Shown: positions 1 through 10,507, numbered from the stretch's first letter. The stretch: 64,000 nt of DNA from Celeribacter sp. PS-C1 (GCF_019429625.1 NZ_JAHXRW010000007.1:124001-188000), one strand, 5' to 3'. The notes: generated by a model from the sequence alone, not told the origin. A program made the numbers and translations.

Positions 1-338
1 TTTTCCATCGACGCGCCGCTGACCTCGACCCCGTCGGCCAGCACGAAAGAGCGCTGGAATTGTCGCCCGGCGATACCACGGTGAAGAAAGACGCGCTCGC
101 CCGTCTCCTCCGGCATCCGCCCGCGCACCACCAGTTGCCGGTCTTCGAGCGTAATCGCCAGATCGCCTTCGGAAAACCCCGCAACGGCCAGAGTGATGCG
201 GTATTCGTTGGCGGAGGACTGTTCGATATTGTAGGGCGGATAGCCCCCGGCGTCGGTCTTCGCCGTGCGCTCCACCAGACGTTCCAACTGATCGAACCCC
301 AGAAGGAAAGGATGGGCGCCAAAACTCACTTTCGTCAT
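1..338 (-). CDS. Small heat shock protein, Hsp20 family (partial)
   Basis: The reading frame runs leftward off the window edge, so only about 112 N-terminal residues are visible. The start (MTKVSFGAHPFLLGFDQLER) followed by an alpha-crystallin-like beta-sandwich segment (NEYRITLAVAGFSEGDLAI, then LEDRQLVVRGR) is characteristic of IbpA/Hsp20 holdase chaperones, which bind unfolding proteins in the cytoplasm. The ATG at 336-338 is preceded on the minus strand by an AAGGA Shine-Dalgarno. The C-terminal IXI motif would lie outside the window. Family assignment is firm; which paralogue it is cannot be said. Confidence 0.85.
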   Translation of the reverse strand, partial: MTKVSFGAHPFLLGFDQLERLVERTAKTDAGGYPPYNIEQSSANEYRITLAVAGFSEGDLAITLEDRQLVVRGRMPEETGERVFLHRGIAGRQFQRSFVLADGVEVSGASME

Positions 339-574
339 CTACACGTCCTTTTCGAAGCGACTGTGTTGTGTCTTGGGTCCCGAAACCAGCAACCCTTCCT
401 ATATGATATGGGCAACAGACCCTCATGGTTCAAGTGCCCTTACGTTGCGCCAAACGAGAGCGTTCAGAACGCTTTGAGTTTTTAAACTTTGCGGCTAAGC
501 TCGGAGCACCTGGCGGGCCGCGCATGGCGCCTGAGTCTGTCAGGACAATTGCAAACAATGACAGAGACAACGCG

Positions 575-793
575 ATGAACGTGTCCAACCGTATGGATCA
601 TCTGGATGTGCTTCGGGTCAAACTCGAAATGCTCAAACGCGAACACCGCGATCTCGATGCGGCCATTGATGCGATGCAGGAAACCGGGCATCTCGATGCC
701 CTGCGGCTTCAGCGTATGAAAAAGCAAAAGCTGGCGCTCAAGGACCGGATCGCCCTGCTCGAAGATCAAATCACCCCCGACATCATTGCGTAA
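575..793 (+). CDS. YdcH-like DUF465 family small protein
   Basis: A 72-residue protein, largely one charged helical hairpin. The pattern LKREHRDLDAAID, then LRLQRMKKQKLALKDRI, matches the DUF465/YdcH family (about 60-80 residues, function unknown). I chose the ATG at 575 because it gives the family length. The frame stays open upstream to 425, but that extension has no family similarity and a low-quality composition. It is a single gene, divergent from the heat-shock gene, followed by hairpins. Confidence 0.75.
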   Translation: MNVSNRMDHLDVLRVKLEMLKREHRDLDAAIDAMQETGHLDALRLQRMKKQKLALKDRIALLEDQITPDIIA

Positions 794-796
794 AGA

Positions 797-870
797 GTTT
801 CTGCTTAAACCTGAATCCGGGTTTGAGCAGAAACGCAGTGCAATGTCGAAGCGGAGCGAGCGTTTCGACT
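797..870 (+). terminator. Two consecutive hairpins after the ydcH-like gene
   Basis: The first hairpin has 15-bp arms at 797-811 and 820-834 (one G-U pair, 8-nt loop) but no T-run after it. The second has 9-bp arms at 845-853 and 861-869 (one wobble) followed by TTTAT. The pair lies just downstream of the stop codon at 793, so it probably acts as a weak terminator or mRNA 3' stabiliser; a small RNA cannot be excluded. Confidence 0.45.
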
Positions 871-985
871 TTATGTGATAGATCAAGTTAAAGCCGAAAC
901 GCTTTAAACCCACGCCTAAACGTTGCGTCACGCCGCGCATCGGCTATAAGGCGGGAAAGCGACACTTTCCCGGGAGATCAGCCAT

Positions 986-1471
986 ATGAGCGTCGAAGTC
1001 GGCATCATCATGGGCAGCCAGTCGGACTGGCCCACCATGAAACGCGCAGCGGACATTCTGGACGAATTGGGCGTGCCCTATGAGGCGAAAATCGTCTCCG
1101 CCCACCGCACGCCGGATCGTCTTTGGAGCTACGGCAAAGAGGCCGCCGGGCGCGGCCTCAAGGTGATCATCGCGGGCGCCGGTGGCGCGGCACATTTGCC
1201 TGGCATGATGGCGTCCAAAACCCGCGTGCCGGTGATCGGCGTGCCGGTACAGACCCGCGCCCTCTCCGGCGTAGACAGCCTCTATTCCATCGTCCAGATG
1301 CCGAAAGGCTTCCCGGTCGCCACCATGGCGATTGGCGAAGCAGGGGCGGCAAATGCGGGCCTGATGGCCGCGGGCATCCTTGCGATCAATGATCCCGCTT
1401 TGGCCGAACGACTCGATGCCTGGCGTGAGGCGCTCTCCGCCTCTATCCCTGACGAACCGATTGATGAGTGA
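986..1471 (+). CDS. purE: N5-carboxyaminoimidazole ribonucleotide mutase
   Basis: 161 residues, the usual length for class I PurE. It catalyses N5-CAIR to CAIR in de novo purine synthesis. Visible motifs are the N-terminal [13 protein letters not shown] phosphate-binding loop, SAHRTPDRL with the catalytic His region, and [17 protein letters not shown]. The ATG at 986 has a GGGAG-type ribosome site upstream. It is translationally coupled to purK, whose start overlaps or abuts its stop. Confidence 0.97.
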   Translation: MSVEVGIIMGSQSDWPTMKRAADILDELGVPYEAKIVSAHRTPDRLWSYGKEAAGRGLKVIIAGAGGAAHLPGMMASKTRVPVIGVPVQTRALSGVDSLYSIVQMPKGFPVATMAIGEAGAANAGLMAAGILAINDPALAERLDAWREALSASIPDEPIDE

Positions 1472-2555
1472 CGCCATGAGTGACGTGCAAACGCTTACCC
1501 CGAATGCAACCATCGGCATCCTCGGCGGCGGTCAGCTTGGCCGGATGCTCTCGGTTGCGGCCTCCCGCCTTGGGTTCAAGACCTGCATCTTCGAGCCGGG
1601 CGGAGATTGCCCCGCCTCTCATGTCGCGAACTATCATTTTCAGGCCAGCTACGAAGACGAAGAGGCGCTCAAGAAATTCGCCGCCTCCGTCGATGTTGTG
1701 ACCTATGAGTTCGAAAACGTGCCGACCTCGGCGCTCGATCTCATCGAATCCCTCGTGCCGATCCGCCCGAACCGCAAGGCCCTGGCCGTGTCACAGGACC
1801 GCCTGATCGAGAAGAACTTCCTTTCCGATCTGGGGCTTCAAGTGGCGCCTTTCGCCGCCGTGGACGACGATGTCGATCTCGCAGAGGCTTTGGTGGAGAT
1901 CGGCGCCCCCGCGATCCTCAAGACCCGTCGTTTCGGCTATGACGGCAAAGGCCAAGCCCGGATCATGGAGCCCTCTGAGGCCGATCAGGCGCTTGTCGAT
2001 ATGGCCGGTGCGCCCGCCATTCTTGAAGGCTTTGTCGATTTCTCGCATGAGGTGTCCGTGATCGCCGCCCGCGGTCAGGCGGGGGACATTTCGTGTTTTG
2101 ACCCCGGCGAAAACGTGCACAAATCCGGTATTTTGCACACAACAACCGTCCCTGCCCGCCTCACGCCTGCTCAACGCACCGATGCGGTTCTTCTGGCGGC
2201 CAAGATCCTGAATGCCCTGGATTATGTTGGCGTCATGGGCGTCGAGCTTTTCGTCACCTCGGGCGGTCTGGTTGTGAACGAGATTGCACCGCGCGTGCAC
2301 AATTCCGGCCACTGGACCCAGAACGGCTGTGTCATCGATCAGTTCGAACAACACATCCGCGCCGTCGCAGGCTGGCCCTTGGGCGATGGCAAACGGCATT
2401 CCAATGTCGAGATGCTGAACTTGATCGGTGACGATGTGGATCGCATCCCCGAATTCGCAAAAGACGGCTCCGTTGCGATTCACCTCTATGGCAAAGCCGA
2501 AGTGAAAGCGGGCCGCAAGATGGGTCACGTGAACAAGATCACCGGAGCGGCATGA
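1464..2555 (+). CDS. purK: N5-carboxyaminoimidazole ribonucleotide synthase
   Basis: An ATP-grasp enzyme, about 363 residues, making N5-CAIR from AIR, bicarbonate and ATP; it feeds PurE directly upstream. The N-terminus carries [18 protein letters not shown], typical of PurK, and the ATP-grasp core includes [13 protein letters not shown] and [14 protein letters not shown]. Two in-frame ATGs are possible: 1464 (8-bp overlap with purE) and 1476 (4-bp gap). Neither has a clear Shine-Dalgarno, so the start is uncertain by four residues. Confidence 0.96.
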   Translation: MSDAMSDVQTLTPNATIGILGGGQLGRMLSVAASRLGFKTCIFEPGGDCPASHVANYHFQASYEDEEALKKFAASVDVVTYEFENVPTSALDLIESLVPIRPNRKALAVSQDRLIEKNFLSDLGLQVAPFAAVDDDVDLAEALVEIGAPAILKTRRFGYDGKGQARIMEPSEADQALVDMAGAPAILEGFVDFSHEVSVIAARGQAGDISCFDPGENVHKSGILHTTTVPARLTPAQRTDAVLLAAKILNALDYVGVMGVELFVTSGGLVVNEIAPRVHNSGHWTQNGCVIDQFEQHIRAVAGWPLGDGKRHSNVEMLNLIGDDVDRIPEFAKDGSVAIHLYGKAEVKAGRKMGHVNKITGAA

Positions 2556-2567
2556 CGCCCCATCGGG

Positions 2568-3062
2568 TCAAGTTCGCGCGGCCCGGCCCACAGCGTCAGG
2601 ATAGATGACACGCCGCAATTCCTGCGGCGTGTTTTCGTCAAGGTAGAGGACCTGTGTCCTCTCTTCCCCAAACGGCAGGATAGCCTCGCGCCTGGAAACA
2701 GGCGCAAAACCCAGAGGGGTATAAAAGGCCGGGTCGCCAAGCACCAAGACGGCCTGAGCCGCCTGCTTGCGCGCAAGCTCAAGAGACTGCCGGATCAGAT
2801 AGGCATCGGCATCTTTTTGTCGCCAAGCCGATGACACGGCGACGACCGCAAGGCACCACCAATTCTCCGGTGATTTAAGGTGTGAAAACACGAGATAGCC
2901 GTAAACGTCGTCACCTTCGCTGGCCACGCACTCCAGAGCCATGTCTCCGTCTCGGCGCAACTGCTGCACAAGCTGATACATACCCGCCCCTTCGAACTGC
3001 CCGTCCAGAAGGACAGAGACAGCGAGATCATCTCCCGGTTCATGGCGTCGAATACGTATCAT
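2568..3062 (-). CDS. GNAT family N-acetyltransferase (YhbS-like), copy 1
   Basis: 164 residues. A GNAT fold is indicated by the N-terminal RIRRHEPGDDLAVSVLLDGQF, the central LAVVAVSSAWRQKDADAYLI (strand and acetyl-CoA loop region, but lacking a clean Q/RxxGxG/A) and VLVLGDPAFYTPLGFAPV, the typical YhbS-type C-terminal segment. Its neighbour at 3316-3828 and the protein at 10912-11388 are paralogues. The degenerate acetyl-CoA loop (QKDADA where copies 2 and 3 have QRGMGR and ARGYGR) suggests altered or weak catalysis. Convergent with purK; substrate unknown. Confidence 0.8.
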   Translation of the reverse strand: MIRIRRHEPGDDLAVSVLLDGQFEGAGMYQLVQQLRRDGDMALECVASEGDDVYGYLVFSHLKSPENWWCLAVVAVSSAWRQKDADAYLIRQSLELARKQAAQAVLVLGDPAFYTPLGFAPVSRREAILPFGEERTQVLYLDENTPQELRRVIYPDAVGRAART

Positions 3063-3315
3063 CAGCTCACATCAAGACCGTCTGCGCCCGGCCCAAATAC
3101 GGAAAGTAAGACACAGCCCACCCAAAACCGATCTCCAGAGATGTGCAGAAGACACATAACCGATCACCGGCTTTCAAACGTCATTTAACTATGGAAGAGC
3201 TTACGAAAGCCTCAATGTTGACGTAGGGTCAAGTTGAAAAAATACAACTTTGAGGCGTCAACCATCTCAAAAAAGTGCACTCAGGAGACTTTTAGCGACA
3301 TACCGATCAAACGTA

Positions 3316-3828
3316 TCAGCCAGAAATCGCGCCAACGAATTTTCCATAAGCGCCCGGAAAGATAAGCTCATTCCGGCTCATCCCCGTCCTCGGCGCAATC
3401 GGATAGAGCGAGGTGTGCTCTTTCAGAAAAGGCGTCTCGAGATTGCTCGCGGCCAGTTTGGAAAACCCAACACGGGAGAAATATTTCGTGTCTCCAACGA
3501 CCACCACGGCTTTGGCGCCTTCTCGCCTCGCGTGCTCCATGCCACGCACGACCAACTCCCGCCCCATGCCGCGTTGATGATAGATTGGCGAAACGGCGAG
3601 GATGGACAATGCCCACCAGTCCTGCGGCAAGGTCATGCGCGCGCAACAGATATAGCCCAGAATGGTGTCGTTTTCGTAGGCCACCCGCTCCATGGCGACG
3701 GCCTCTTCTTCGCGCAGGCATTGCGCCAAGCGGTACATGTCCGAATTGCCGAATGTGGTGTCCAAAAGCACGGACACTGCAAGATCATCGTCGGCGGAAA
3801 GGGCGCGTAGGTTCATGCAATCACTCAT
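3316..3828 (-). CDS. GNAT family N-acetyltransferase (YhbS-like), copy 2
   Basis: 170 residues from the ATG at 3828 (a later ATG at 3816 is equally possible). A classical acetyl-CoA binding loop, QRGMGR, follows LAVSPIYH. The C-terminal segment VVVVGDTKYFSRVGFSKL matches the equivalent region of the neighbour. The N-terminal SADDDLAVSVLLDTTFGNSDMYRL is strikingly like that of copy 1, so the two genes look like an old tandem duplication about 250 bp apart. Substrate unknown. Confidence 0.82.
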   Translation of the reverse strand: MSDCMNLRALSADDDLAVSVLLDTTFGNSDMYRLAQCLREEEAVAMERVAYENDTILGYICCARMTLPQDWWALSILAVSPIYHQRGMGRELVVRGMEHARREGAKAVVVVGDTKYFSRVGFSKLAASNLETPFLKEHTSLYPIAPRTGMSRNELIFPGAYGKFVGAISG

Positions 3829-4003
3829 CAACAGGCTATCCCGAAACTTTGCGGGCGCAGAAAAACGATAGCAAGACTGAAGTGCTCAGTTACCCGGCAC
3901 CTTTGTGCGACATCGTTGTAAAATAGAGATTTACGGCCTTTTTTTGGGCGAAATGCCCCCTTCAGCCGCGCATTTCGCATCTACAGCATGAGTTTCCAGA
4001 CGC

Positions 4004-4036
4004 AAAACGAGAAAGGGCCGCCCCGAAAGGCGACCC
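4004..4036 (-). terminator. Intrinsic terminator of groESL
   Basis: 8-bp arms at 4015-4022 and 4029-4036 (one G-U pair when read on the minus strand), 6-nt loop, followed on the minus strand by TTTCTCGTTTT. It sits 42 bp beyond the groEL stop codon. Confidence 0.7.
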
Positions 4037-4078
4037 TCAAATCAAGCCGGATGGCAGATCACATCTCTTGCGAGATGA

Positions 4079-5728
<1,650 letters not shown>

Positions 5729-5773
5729 TCACTCCGTAAATTGGGTTGATGGGGGTCGGTCTCAGGCGATCGC

Positions 5774-6061
5774 TTAGGCGATGATGCCGAGGATGTCCGA
5801 CTCTTTCATGATGAGAAGCTCTTTGCCGTCCACGGTGATTTCCGTGCCGGACCATTTGCCAAAGAGAACGATGTCGCCTTCTTTGACGGAGGGTGCGATC
5901 AGCTCGCCGCTGTCTTTGCGAGCGCCTTCGCCCACGGCAACGACTTTGCCTTCAGCGGGCTTTTCTTTTGCGCTATCGGGGATGATGAGACCACCAGCGG
6001 TCTTTTCTTCGCTCTCAACACGTTCGACCACAACGCGGTCGTGCAGCGGTTTGAATGCCAT
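5774..6061 (-). CDS. groES: Co-chaperonin GroES (10 kDa)
   Basis: 95 residues from the ATG at 6059-6061: [20 protein letters not shown], then the mobile loop [15 protein letters not shown] and the C-terminal [18 protein letters not shown]. The frame stays open upstream through a GTG at 6136, but that codon lies inside the CIRCE element and the extension is unlike GroES, so the ATG is the true start. It caps GroEL; the two genes form one heat-shock operon. Confidence 0.99.
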   Translation of the reverse strand: MAFKPLHDRVVVERVESEEKTAGGLIIPDSAKEKPAEGKVVAVGEGARKDSGELIAPSVKEGDIVLFGKWSGTEITVDGKELLIMKESDILGIIA

Positions 6062-6129
6062 CTTCGAGGCTCCTTCGCTCAAAGTTTCCAGTTCATCCAC
6101 CCTCTCTGAGGGCGGGGGTAAATCAATCG

Positions 6130-6156
6130 TTAGCACTCACCTCAGGAGAGTGACAA
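6130..6156 (-). promoter_or_regulatory. CIRCE operator (HrcA site) of groESL
   Basis: The sequence TTAGCACTC, a 9-nt spacer, then GAGTGACAA matches the CIRCE consensus TTAGCACTC-N9-GAGTGCTAA at 16 of 18 arm positions. It lies about 70 bp upstream of the groES ATG. HrcA binding here would repress groESL outside heat stress; hrcA itself is not in the window. Confidence 0.92.
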
Positions 6157-6321
6157 CGACGCATAGTTAGGAAGGTGATTGAGGTGAGTCAACAGGGGAG
6201 ACGGGGAAAAATTTGATGCCGTGCGCGCGGGAAAACTAGCATTTCTCGATTTGAAACGCCGTTTTCAGTTTATGGGTGAATAGATAACAGAGGTCATCTC
6301 ACCCCCTCCTAATAAAGGTAA

Positions 6322-6852
6322 CTAATTTTGAATGACGATATATTCATAGAGGGGCAACAAACCGGTACCCGGCATTAGAAAGAGAAACGTATTGTTTTCA
6401 CCTTCTATCAGCGTGACGAGGGGCACCAGTGATGCCGCACTAACGCCAATTGTTTCCGATCCTGCGTCGTGCCATTTTCTCGCGCGCCAGTACTGCGGCA
6501 TTCTCTGCTCAAAAAAGGGTTTAACTTCTTCAGGAAGATTATTTCTGCATTTGACATCAGAAACACACTCCGAGACTTGAGGATATTCAGACATGAGGAC
6601 GTCGTAACCATTGGCCAACAAATCAATATCAGAGGCAATGATGGTATTTGTCTTAGGAGCAAAAACCACTCGGCTATCGTTAAACGCCAAGCCTATGGCA
6701 TTATAGTCATGACATCCCTTCGTTATTTCATTCTTATAAAAGCCAAAAAAACATACATTTGGCTCGCGAATAATTTCTGTTTCTTCGGCAAAAGCCTCTT
6801 GCCAGAAAAAGCAGGCGAGCATACCCGCAGAAAACTTAGACCAAAATTCCAT
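6322..6852 (-). CDS. Hypothetical secreted protein
   Basis: I do not recognise this 176-residue protein. The ATG at 6852 gives a plausible Sec signal peptide: MEFWSKFSAGMLACF, hydrophobic core, then QEAFA before a likely cleavage site. The mature part has four cysteines (PNVCFF, KGCHDY, SECVSDVKC) that could form disulfides in the periplasm. The sequence is visibly more AT-rich than the groESL side. Its start and ribosome site lie at the edge of a duplicated DUF2161 tail (6858-7031), so its present upstream context was probably created by that rearrangement. Confidence 0.6.
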   Translation of the reverse strand: MEFWSKFSAGMLACFFWQEAFAEETEIIREPNVCFFGFYKNEITKGCHDYNAIGLAFNDSRVVFAPKTNTIIASDIDLLANGYDVLMSEYPQVSECVSDVKCRNNLPEEVKPFFEQRMPQYWRARKWHDAGSETIGVSAASLVPLVTLIEGENNTFLFLMPGTGLLPLYEYIVIQN

Positions 6853-7034
6853 AAACACCCACCTCAACCTTCTCAAACCACCCATAATGATTGTCCCACA
6901 TCATCCGGGTGGCGTGTTTGACGCCTGTGGCCTTCGCCACCTCCGCGCCCTTAGGCGGCCCATGCTCCAACAAATACGCCCGGCCTTTCTCCGCATCCTG
7001 ACGGTAGGCGGTCACGCGGCCACCGGCTTTTAAG
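6836..7034 (-). pseudogene. 3' fragment of a DUF2161-type gene
   Basis: Read on the minus strand this segment encodes about 60 residues (KAGGRVTAYRQDAEKGRAY onward) nearly identical to the C-terminus of the complete DUF2161 protein at 8810-9463. The rest of that gene is absent. The preceding codons belong to a different frame of the gene at 7047-7460. An ATG-started frame reaches into it from 7102, but the N-terminal part of that frame is just the shadow of the neighbouring gene. Best read as a remnant from duplication or recombination. Confidence 0.75.
6858..7031 (-). repeat. Direct repeat, copy A (DUF2161 3' end)
   Basis: 174 bp that align without gaps to 8850-9023 (offset exactly 1992 bp) at roughly 89% identity by eye. 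Similarity ends abruptly on both sides. It bounds the left side of the 2-kb accessory patch. Confidence 0.88.
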
Positions 7035-7046
7035 CCTTCCGGCAAA

Positions 7047-7460
7047 CTATAGAAGTATTTCAATCCGAAAGTTGCTGCATTCATCAAAACTAGCAAAAAC
7101 ATCTTCGACCTGCCCTGCCGCGAGCGGCCGCAGCACCAGCCTCATCTGATCGGTATCGAATTTGGCAATATCGTAGATGAAATAGCTATGGGACGCGCAA
7201 TCCAAGACGACCGCAGCCCTTGCATCCCCATCGACCTCAAAGCCAAGTCTGCGGAATTCATTCACGCCCCAAGAAATTGAGCTGTCACAGACTGGCCGCA
7301 GCACGAAGGAAGAAAACATAGTCTGGACGATGTCTTCCCACTCATCATAGGCGTCAGAGTAATCCGTCGCGACACCTGCAGCCTCGACAATCCGCACGAT
7401 GGCTTCAAGCGCTTTGATGCATAGTCCGACTTGCACTTTAATATCGACAGCCTGGTTCAA
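7047..7460 (-). CDS. Hypothetical protein
   Basis: An unrecognised 137-residue acidic protein with no signal peptide or membrane segment. The frame is bounded upstream by a stop immediately before a TTG at 7460, the only start candidate giving full length, with a weak GGA-type ribosome site. Either the gene starts at TTG or its 5' end has been lost. Its stop codon falls 15 bp before the DUF2161-tail repeat. Lying in the small accessory patch, it is probably horizontally acquired; no function can be proposed. Confidence 0.45.
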   Translation of the reverse strand: MNQAVDIKVQVGLCIKALEAIVRIVEAAGVATDYSDAYDEWEDIVQTMFSSFVLRPVCDSSISWGVNEFRRLGFEVDGDARAAVVLDCASHSYFIYDIAKFDTDQMRLVLRPLAAGQVEDVFASFDECSNFRIEILL

Positions 7461-7802
7461 TTCTTATTCCAATAAGCAAGGCAGTACACGCTACCGCTTT
7501 GAGCCATATAGCCCCGCTTTCACAGAGCCGATGGACGCAGTCATGCTGCAGATGCTCAGTTATTTCGCATGCTTGGACCAGTCGCCTCCCGAAAAGCAAG
7601 CAATGCAAACTATTTCACCATAACGCCCAACCCTCTGTTTCCAACACCAGAATACCCCCCCCACACCTAAAGCAACCCCGTGTCCCCGACCGGCGCAGGC
7701 AACCTATGGCATGACAGAACCAAGACCTCTTGCTACGGTGCAGCAAAATTTACAAAAACCAAAAATTCGCTTCGTTCGTGTTCAGTTTAGTGTGGGGTGA
7801 CG
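7461..7802. other. Intergenic stretch without a recognisable gene
   Basis: 342 bp between a leftward hypothetical gene and a rightward acyltransferase. I see no coherent coding frame, RNA gene or clear terminator. The right end (7740-7800) is AT-rich and is the likely promoter of the acyltransferase gene. Confidence 0.5.
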
Positions 7803-8843
7803 ATGTATAACCCGGAAACAAAGCAGCATTTGGATTATCTCGATGGGTGGCGCGGATTGGCGATTGCGCTCGTTTTGCTCGGGCACTTTTTCCATTTCGG
7901 AATCGTGGAACTCGGGAAATTCGGTGTAGAGTTCTTTTTCGTCTTGAGCGGGCGCCTTATGGCGGAAATCCTGTTCATACGGCAAACCTCGCTAAAAACC
8001 TTCATCCCGCGTCGCATCAACCGCGTTTATCCCGCCTTGTTCGTCTACGTCGTGATCGTTGCGGCACTGGCCCAATTTTCCGAAACATTCGCAGTCGGCC
8101 CAAAGGCCGTGGTCGCCGCCCTGATGTTTCTCTGGGATTATGTCTTGGCCATTCCATTCCTGTATCGCACCGAAATGTTCGATCATTTCTGGTCCCTCTC
8201 GGTCGAAGAACACAGCTACCTGCTCTTGGCGTTGATTGCCTTTTTCTTCCGTAAAAACCTACGCCTCGCAGCCTTCGTGATCCTCGCTGTCGCCCTTCTT
8301 TCCTTCGCGAACGGCATCGTCAGCTACTCCGTGCTCGACCAGGGATACTTCGACACCTATTGGCGGTTCGACGTTCACGTCGGATCCATCTTTATCTCCA
8401 CGGCGCTCTATTGTTTCCAAAAGATGAACATTCTACCTTCAACAGCCTTACTGTTCTGGCCCTCGCTGATTGGTGCCTTCGTGCTCAGCATGAGCGCCCT
8501 GCCGATGCCGTTGCACTACTCCGCGGCGACGGTCTGTCTTGCCCTCGCAATCTGCAACATCGACAACGCAAAAGTTGCGACCCGCCTGCTCTCGGCGCGC
8601 CCGATCAGAGCGCTCGGCCTCATCTCTTATTCGCTCTATCTCTGGCAACAACCATTCTACCAGCTCACGACCTATGACATGTTATCGGTGTGGCTGGCCC
8701 TCCCCCTTGCGGTCCTCTGCGCCTACGTAAGTTACCTCCTGATCGAGAAACCGGCGCGCTCCTATTTGAATGAGGCATGGGACGCGTTCCAGACAAAGCG
8801 CGCGGCGCGTCAGGCAGGAGAGGAACAATCTGAGCTGGCTTGA
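7803..8843 (+). CDS. Acyltransferase 3 family membrane protein (OafA/YrhL type)
   Basis: 346 residues with about ten hydrophobic segments. The N-terminal YLDGWRGLAIALVLLGHFFHFG holds the catalytic-type R and H of acyltransferase family 3, and FWSLSVEEHSYLLLAL is the conserved FWSLSVEEqfY motif. These inner-membrane enzymes O-acylate sugars of lipopolysaccharide, exopolysaccharide or peptidoglycan; the substrate is unknown here. The ATG at 7803 is preferred over the GTG at 7797. The gene lies between the two DUF2161-tail repeats and its 3' end overlaps the converging DUF2161 gene by 34 bp, suggesting acquired cargo that alters surface sugars. Confidence 0.85.
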   Translation: MYNPETKQHLDYLDGWRGLAIALVLLGHFFHFGIVELGKFGVEFFFVLSGRLMAEILFIRQTSLKTFIPRRINRVYPALFVYVVIVAALAQFSETFAVGPKAVVAALMFLWDYVLAIPFLYRTEMFDHFWSLSVEEHSYLLLALIAFFFRKNLRLAAFVILAVALLSFANGIVSYSVLDQGYFDTYWRFDVHVGSIFISTALYCFQKMNILPSTALLFWPSLIGAFVLSMSALPMPLHYSAATVCLALAICNIDNAKVATRLLSARPIRALGLISYSLYLWQQPFYQLTTYDMLSVWLALPLAVLCAYVSYLLIEKPARSYLNEAWDAFQTKRAARQAGEEQSELA

Positions 8844-9463
8844 TAGACGCCCACGCCCACCTTGTCGAACCAGCCATAATGATTGTCCCGCATCATCCGG
8901 GTGGCGTGGGGGACGCCCGTTGCCTTTGCCACCTCAGCGCCCTTGGACGGCCCATGCTCCAACAAATACGCCCGGCACTTCTCCGCGTCCTGACGGTAGG
9001 CGGTCACGCGGCCACCGGCCTTTGAGCCGCCCAAATTCGGGTCGCCATCGCGGCGGTGAAACTCGGCCAAGAGCTTTTCCGTCTTCGCCTTGTTCTTGCG
9101 CGGGGTGAACGGCCTCGGGTCGTGATGCACCTGCACCGTGTCCTCATCCACATTCACCGAAATCACCCCGAGGCCGAGCCGTTTACAAAGCCCAAGGTTT
9201 CCCTTGAACATCCGCCAGCCGGCTTTGCCCTTCCACCGCGGCACGGCGAGGTAGACGTGATCGCTCATCACTTGGCGTGCGACGCCTTGTTGCAAAAGCT
9301 GGAGGGTAAATCCGGTTTTCAGTTCGATGATGACGGACAAACCATCCTTCACCGCCACCACATCCGCGTCCCGCACCTCCGCCTTCACAACATAGCCCAG
9401 CCCCTCGAAATGGGCTTTGACAGGGAGATAAAGGTCGGTTTCGCGGATTGTGGCCATGGCCAT
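8810..9463 (-). CDS. DUF2161 family protein (PD-(D/E)XK-like)
   Basis: 217 residues from the ATG at 9463 (9457 also possible). The N-terminal part ETDLYLPVKAHFEGLGY, VKAEVRDADVVAV and VIIELKTGF is the E...D...ExK arrangement of PD-(D/E)XK nuclease-like folds, as in DUF2161. The C-terminal 60 residues (KAGGRVTAYRQDAEKCRAYL onward) look like a winged-helix DNA-binding region and are duplicated at 6858-7031. Function is unknown. The frame extends upstream to 9745, but that part overlaps the divergent pyrophosphatase gene and has no family character. Confidence 0.75.
   Translation of the reverse strand: MAMATIRETDLYLPVKAHFEGLGYVVKAEVRDADVVAVKDGLSVIIELKTGFTLQLLQQGVARQVMSDHVYLAVPRWKGKAGWRMFKGNLGLCKRLGLGVISVNVDEDTVQVHHDPRPFTPRKNKAKTEKLLAEFHRRDGDPNLGGSKAGGRVTAYRQDAEKCRAYLLEHGPSKGAEVAKATGVPHATRMMRDNHYGWFDKVGVGVYQASSDCSSPA
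8850..9023 (-). repeat. Direct repeat, copy B (inside intact DUF2161 gene)
   Basis: The partner of 6858-7031: same orientation, 1992 bp apart, roughly 89% identical over 174 bp. It encodes the C-terminal domain of the DUF2161 protein. Confidence 0.88.
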
Positions 9464-9563
9464 ACTGTTACAGCCAACCTGTGAGCGCTCGCAAGGCGTG
9501 ACAAGCCGTGCCGCACTGCCTATAAGGCCCGCAAAACGACCATTCACGAAGGACAGCCTCCGC

Positions 9564-10484
9564 ATGACCACGCTTGTTTTCGGCCACAAATCCCCCGACA
9601 CCGATTCCACCGGCTCCCCGCTCATCTGGGCGTGGTACCTCAATGAGGTGAAAGGCGTTGACGCCAAAGCCGTCCTCTTGGGCGAGCCGAACACCGAGGC
9701 CGCCTTTGTGGTCGAGAAATGGGGCTTCGACAAACCGGAGATCATTTCCGAGGTCGCCGAAGGTCAAGACGTCGTCATCGTCGATACCAACAACCCGGCT
9801 GAGCTTCCGGCCGCGATCAACGACGCAAATGTGACCGCGATCATCGACCACCACAAACTCGTGGGCGGTCTCGAGACCAAAGGTCCGATCGACATCACCA
9901 TCCGTCCGCTCGCCTGCACCGCGACCATCATGTACGACCTGATGGGCGACGATGCCGACAAGATGCCCGACAACATCAAAGGCGCGATGCTGTCCTGCAT
10001 CCTTTCCGACACGCTGGAATTCCGCAGCCCCACCACCACCGACGTGGACAAGGCACTGGCCGAGAAACTGGCCTCCGAGTTGAACATCAATCTCGGCCAA
10101 TACGCGTCTGAGATGTTCGAAGCCAAATCCGACATTTCCGCCTTCTCCGATGCCGAATTGATCCGCATGGATTCGAAAGAATACGAAGTCGACGGCACCA
10201 AATTCCGCGTCTCCGTTCTGGAAACCACCGCGCCGAAACTCGTGCTCGACCGTCAGGCGTCGATCATGGAGAGCTTCAAAGCCGTTGAGGCCGAAGACGG
10301 TGTCGATCAGGTTCTCCTGTTTGTTGTCGACATCCTGAATGAAGAAGCCACCTTCTTCACCCCGAACGATCTCTGCAAAACCGTCGCAGAAAAATCTTTC
10401 GGCGCGACCGTGACCGGCGACTCCGTCGTCCTGCCGGGCATCATGTCCCGCAAGAAACAGATCATCCCGAACCTCAAGGTCTGA
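9564..10484 (+). CDS. ppaC: Manganese-dependent inorganic pyrophosphatase
   Basis: 306 residues, full length for family II pyrophosphatases of the DHH superfamily. Metal-site motifs are FGHKSPDTDST (His and two Asp), IVDTNN, IIDHHK (DHH) and SDTLEFRSPTTT; the C-terminal DHHA2 domain ends SRKKQIIPNLK. It hydrolyses PPi in the cytoplasm and pulls biosynthetic reactions forward. The ATG at 9564 has a GAAGGA ribosome site. An intrinsic terminator follows. Confidence 0.97.
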   Translation: MTTLVFGHKSPDTDSTGSPLIWAWYLNEVKGVDAKAVLLGEPNTEAAFVVEKWGFDKPEIISEVAEGQDVVIVDTNNPAELPAAINDANVTAIIDHHKLVGGLETKGPIDITIRPLACTATIMYDLMGDDADKMPDNIKGAMLSCILSDTLEFRSPTTTDVDKALAEKLASELNINLGQYASEMFEAKSDISAFSDAELIRMDSKEYEVDGTKFRVSVLETTAPKLVLDRQASIMESFKAVEAEDGVDQVLLFVVDILNEEATFFTPNDLCKTVAEKSFGATVTGDSVVLPGIMSRKKQIIPNLKV

Positions 10485-10507
10485 TCGGGTCCAAGCACAG
10501 GCATTAT

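Noticed and set aside
6836..7102. 88-codon ORF starting ATG at 7102
   Set aside because: Its first part is the out-of-frame end of the gene at 7047-7460 and the rest is the duplicated DUF2161 tail; read as a remnant, not a gene.
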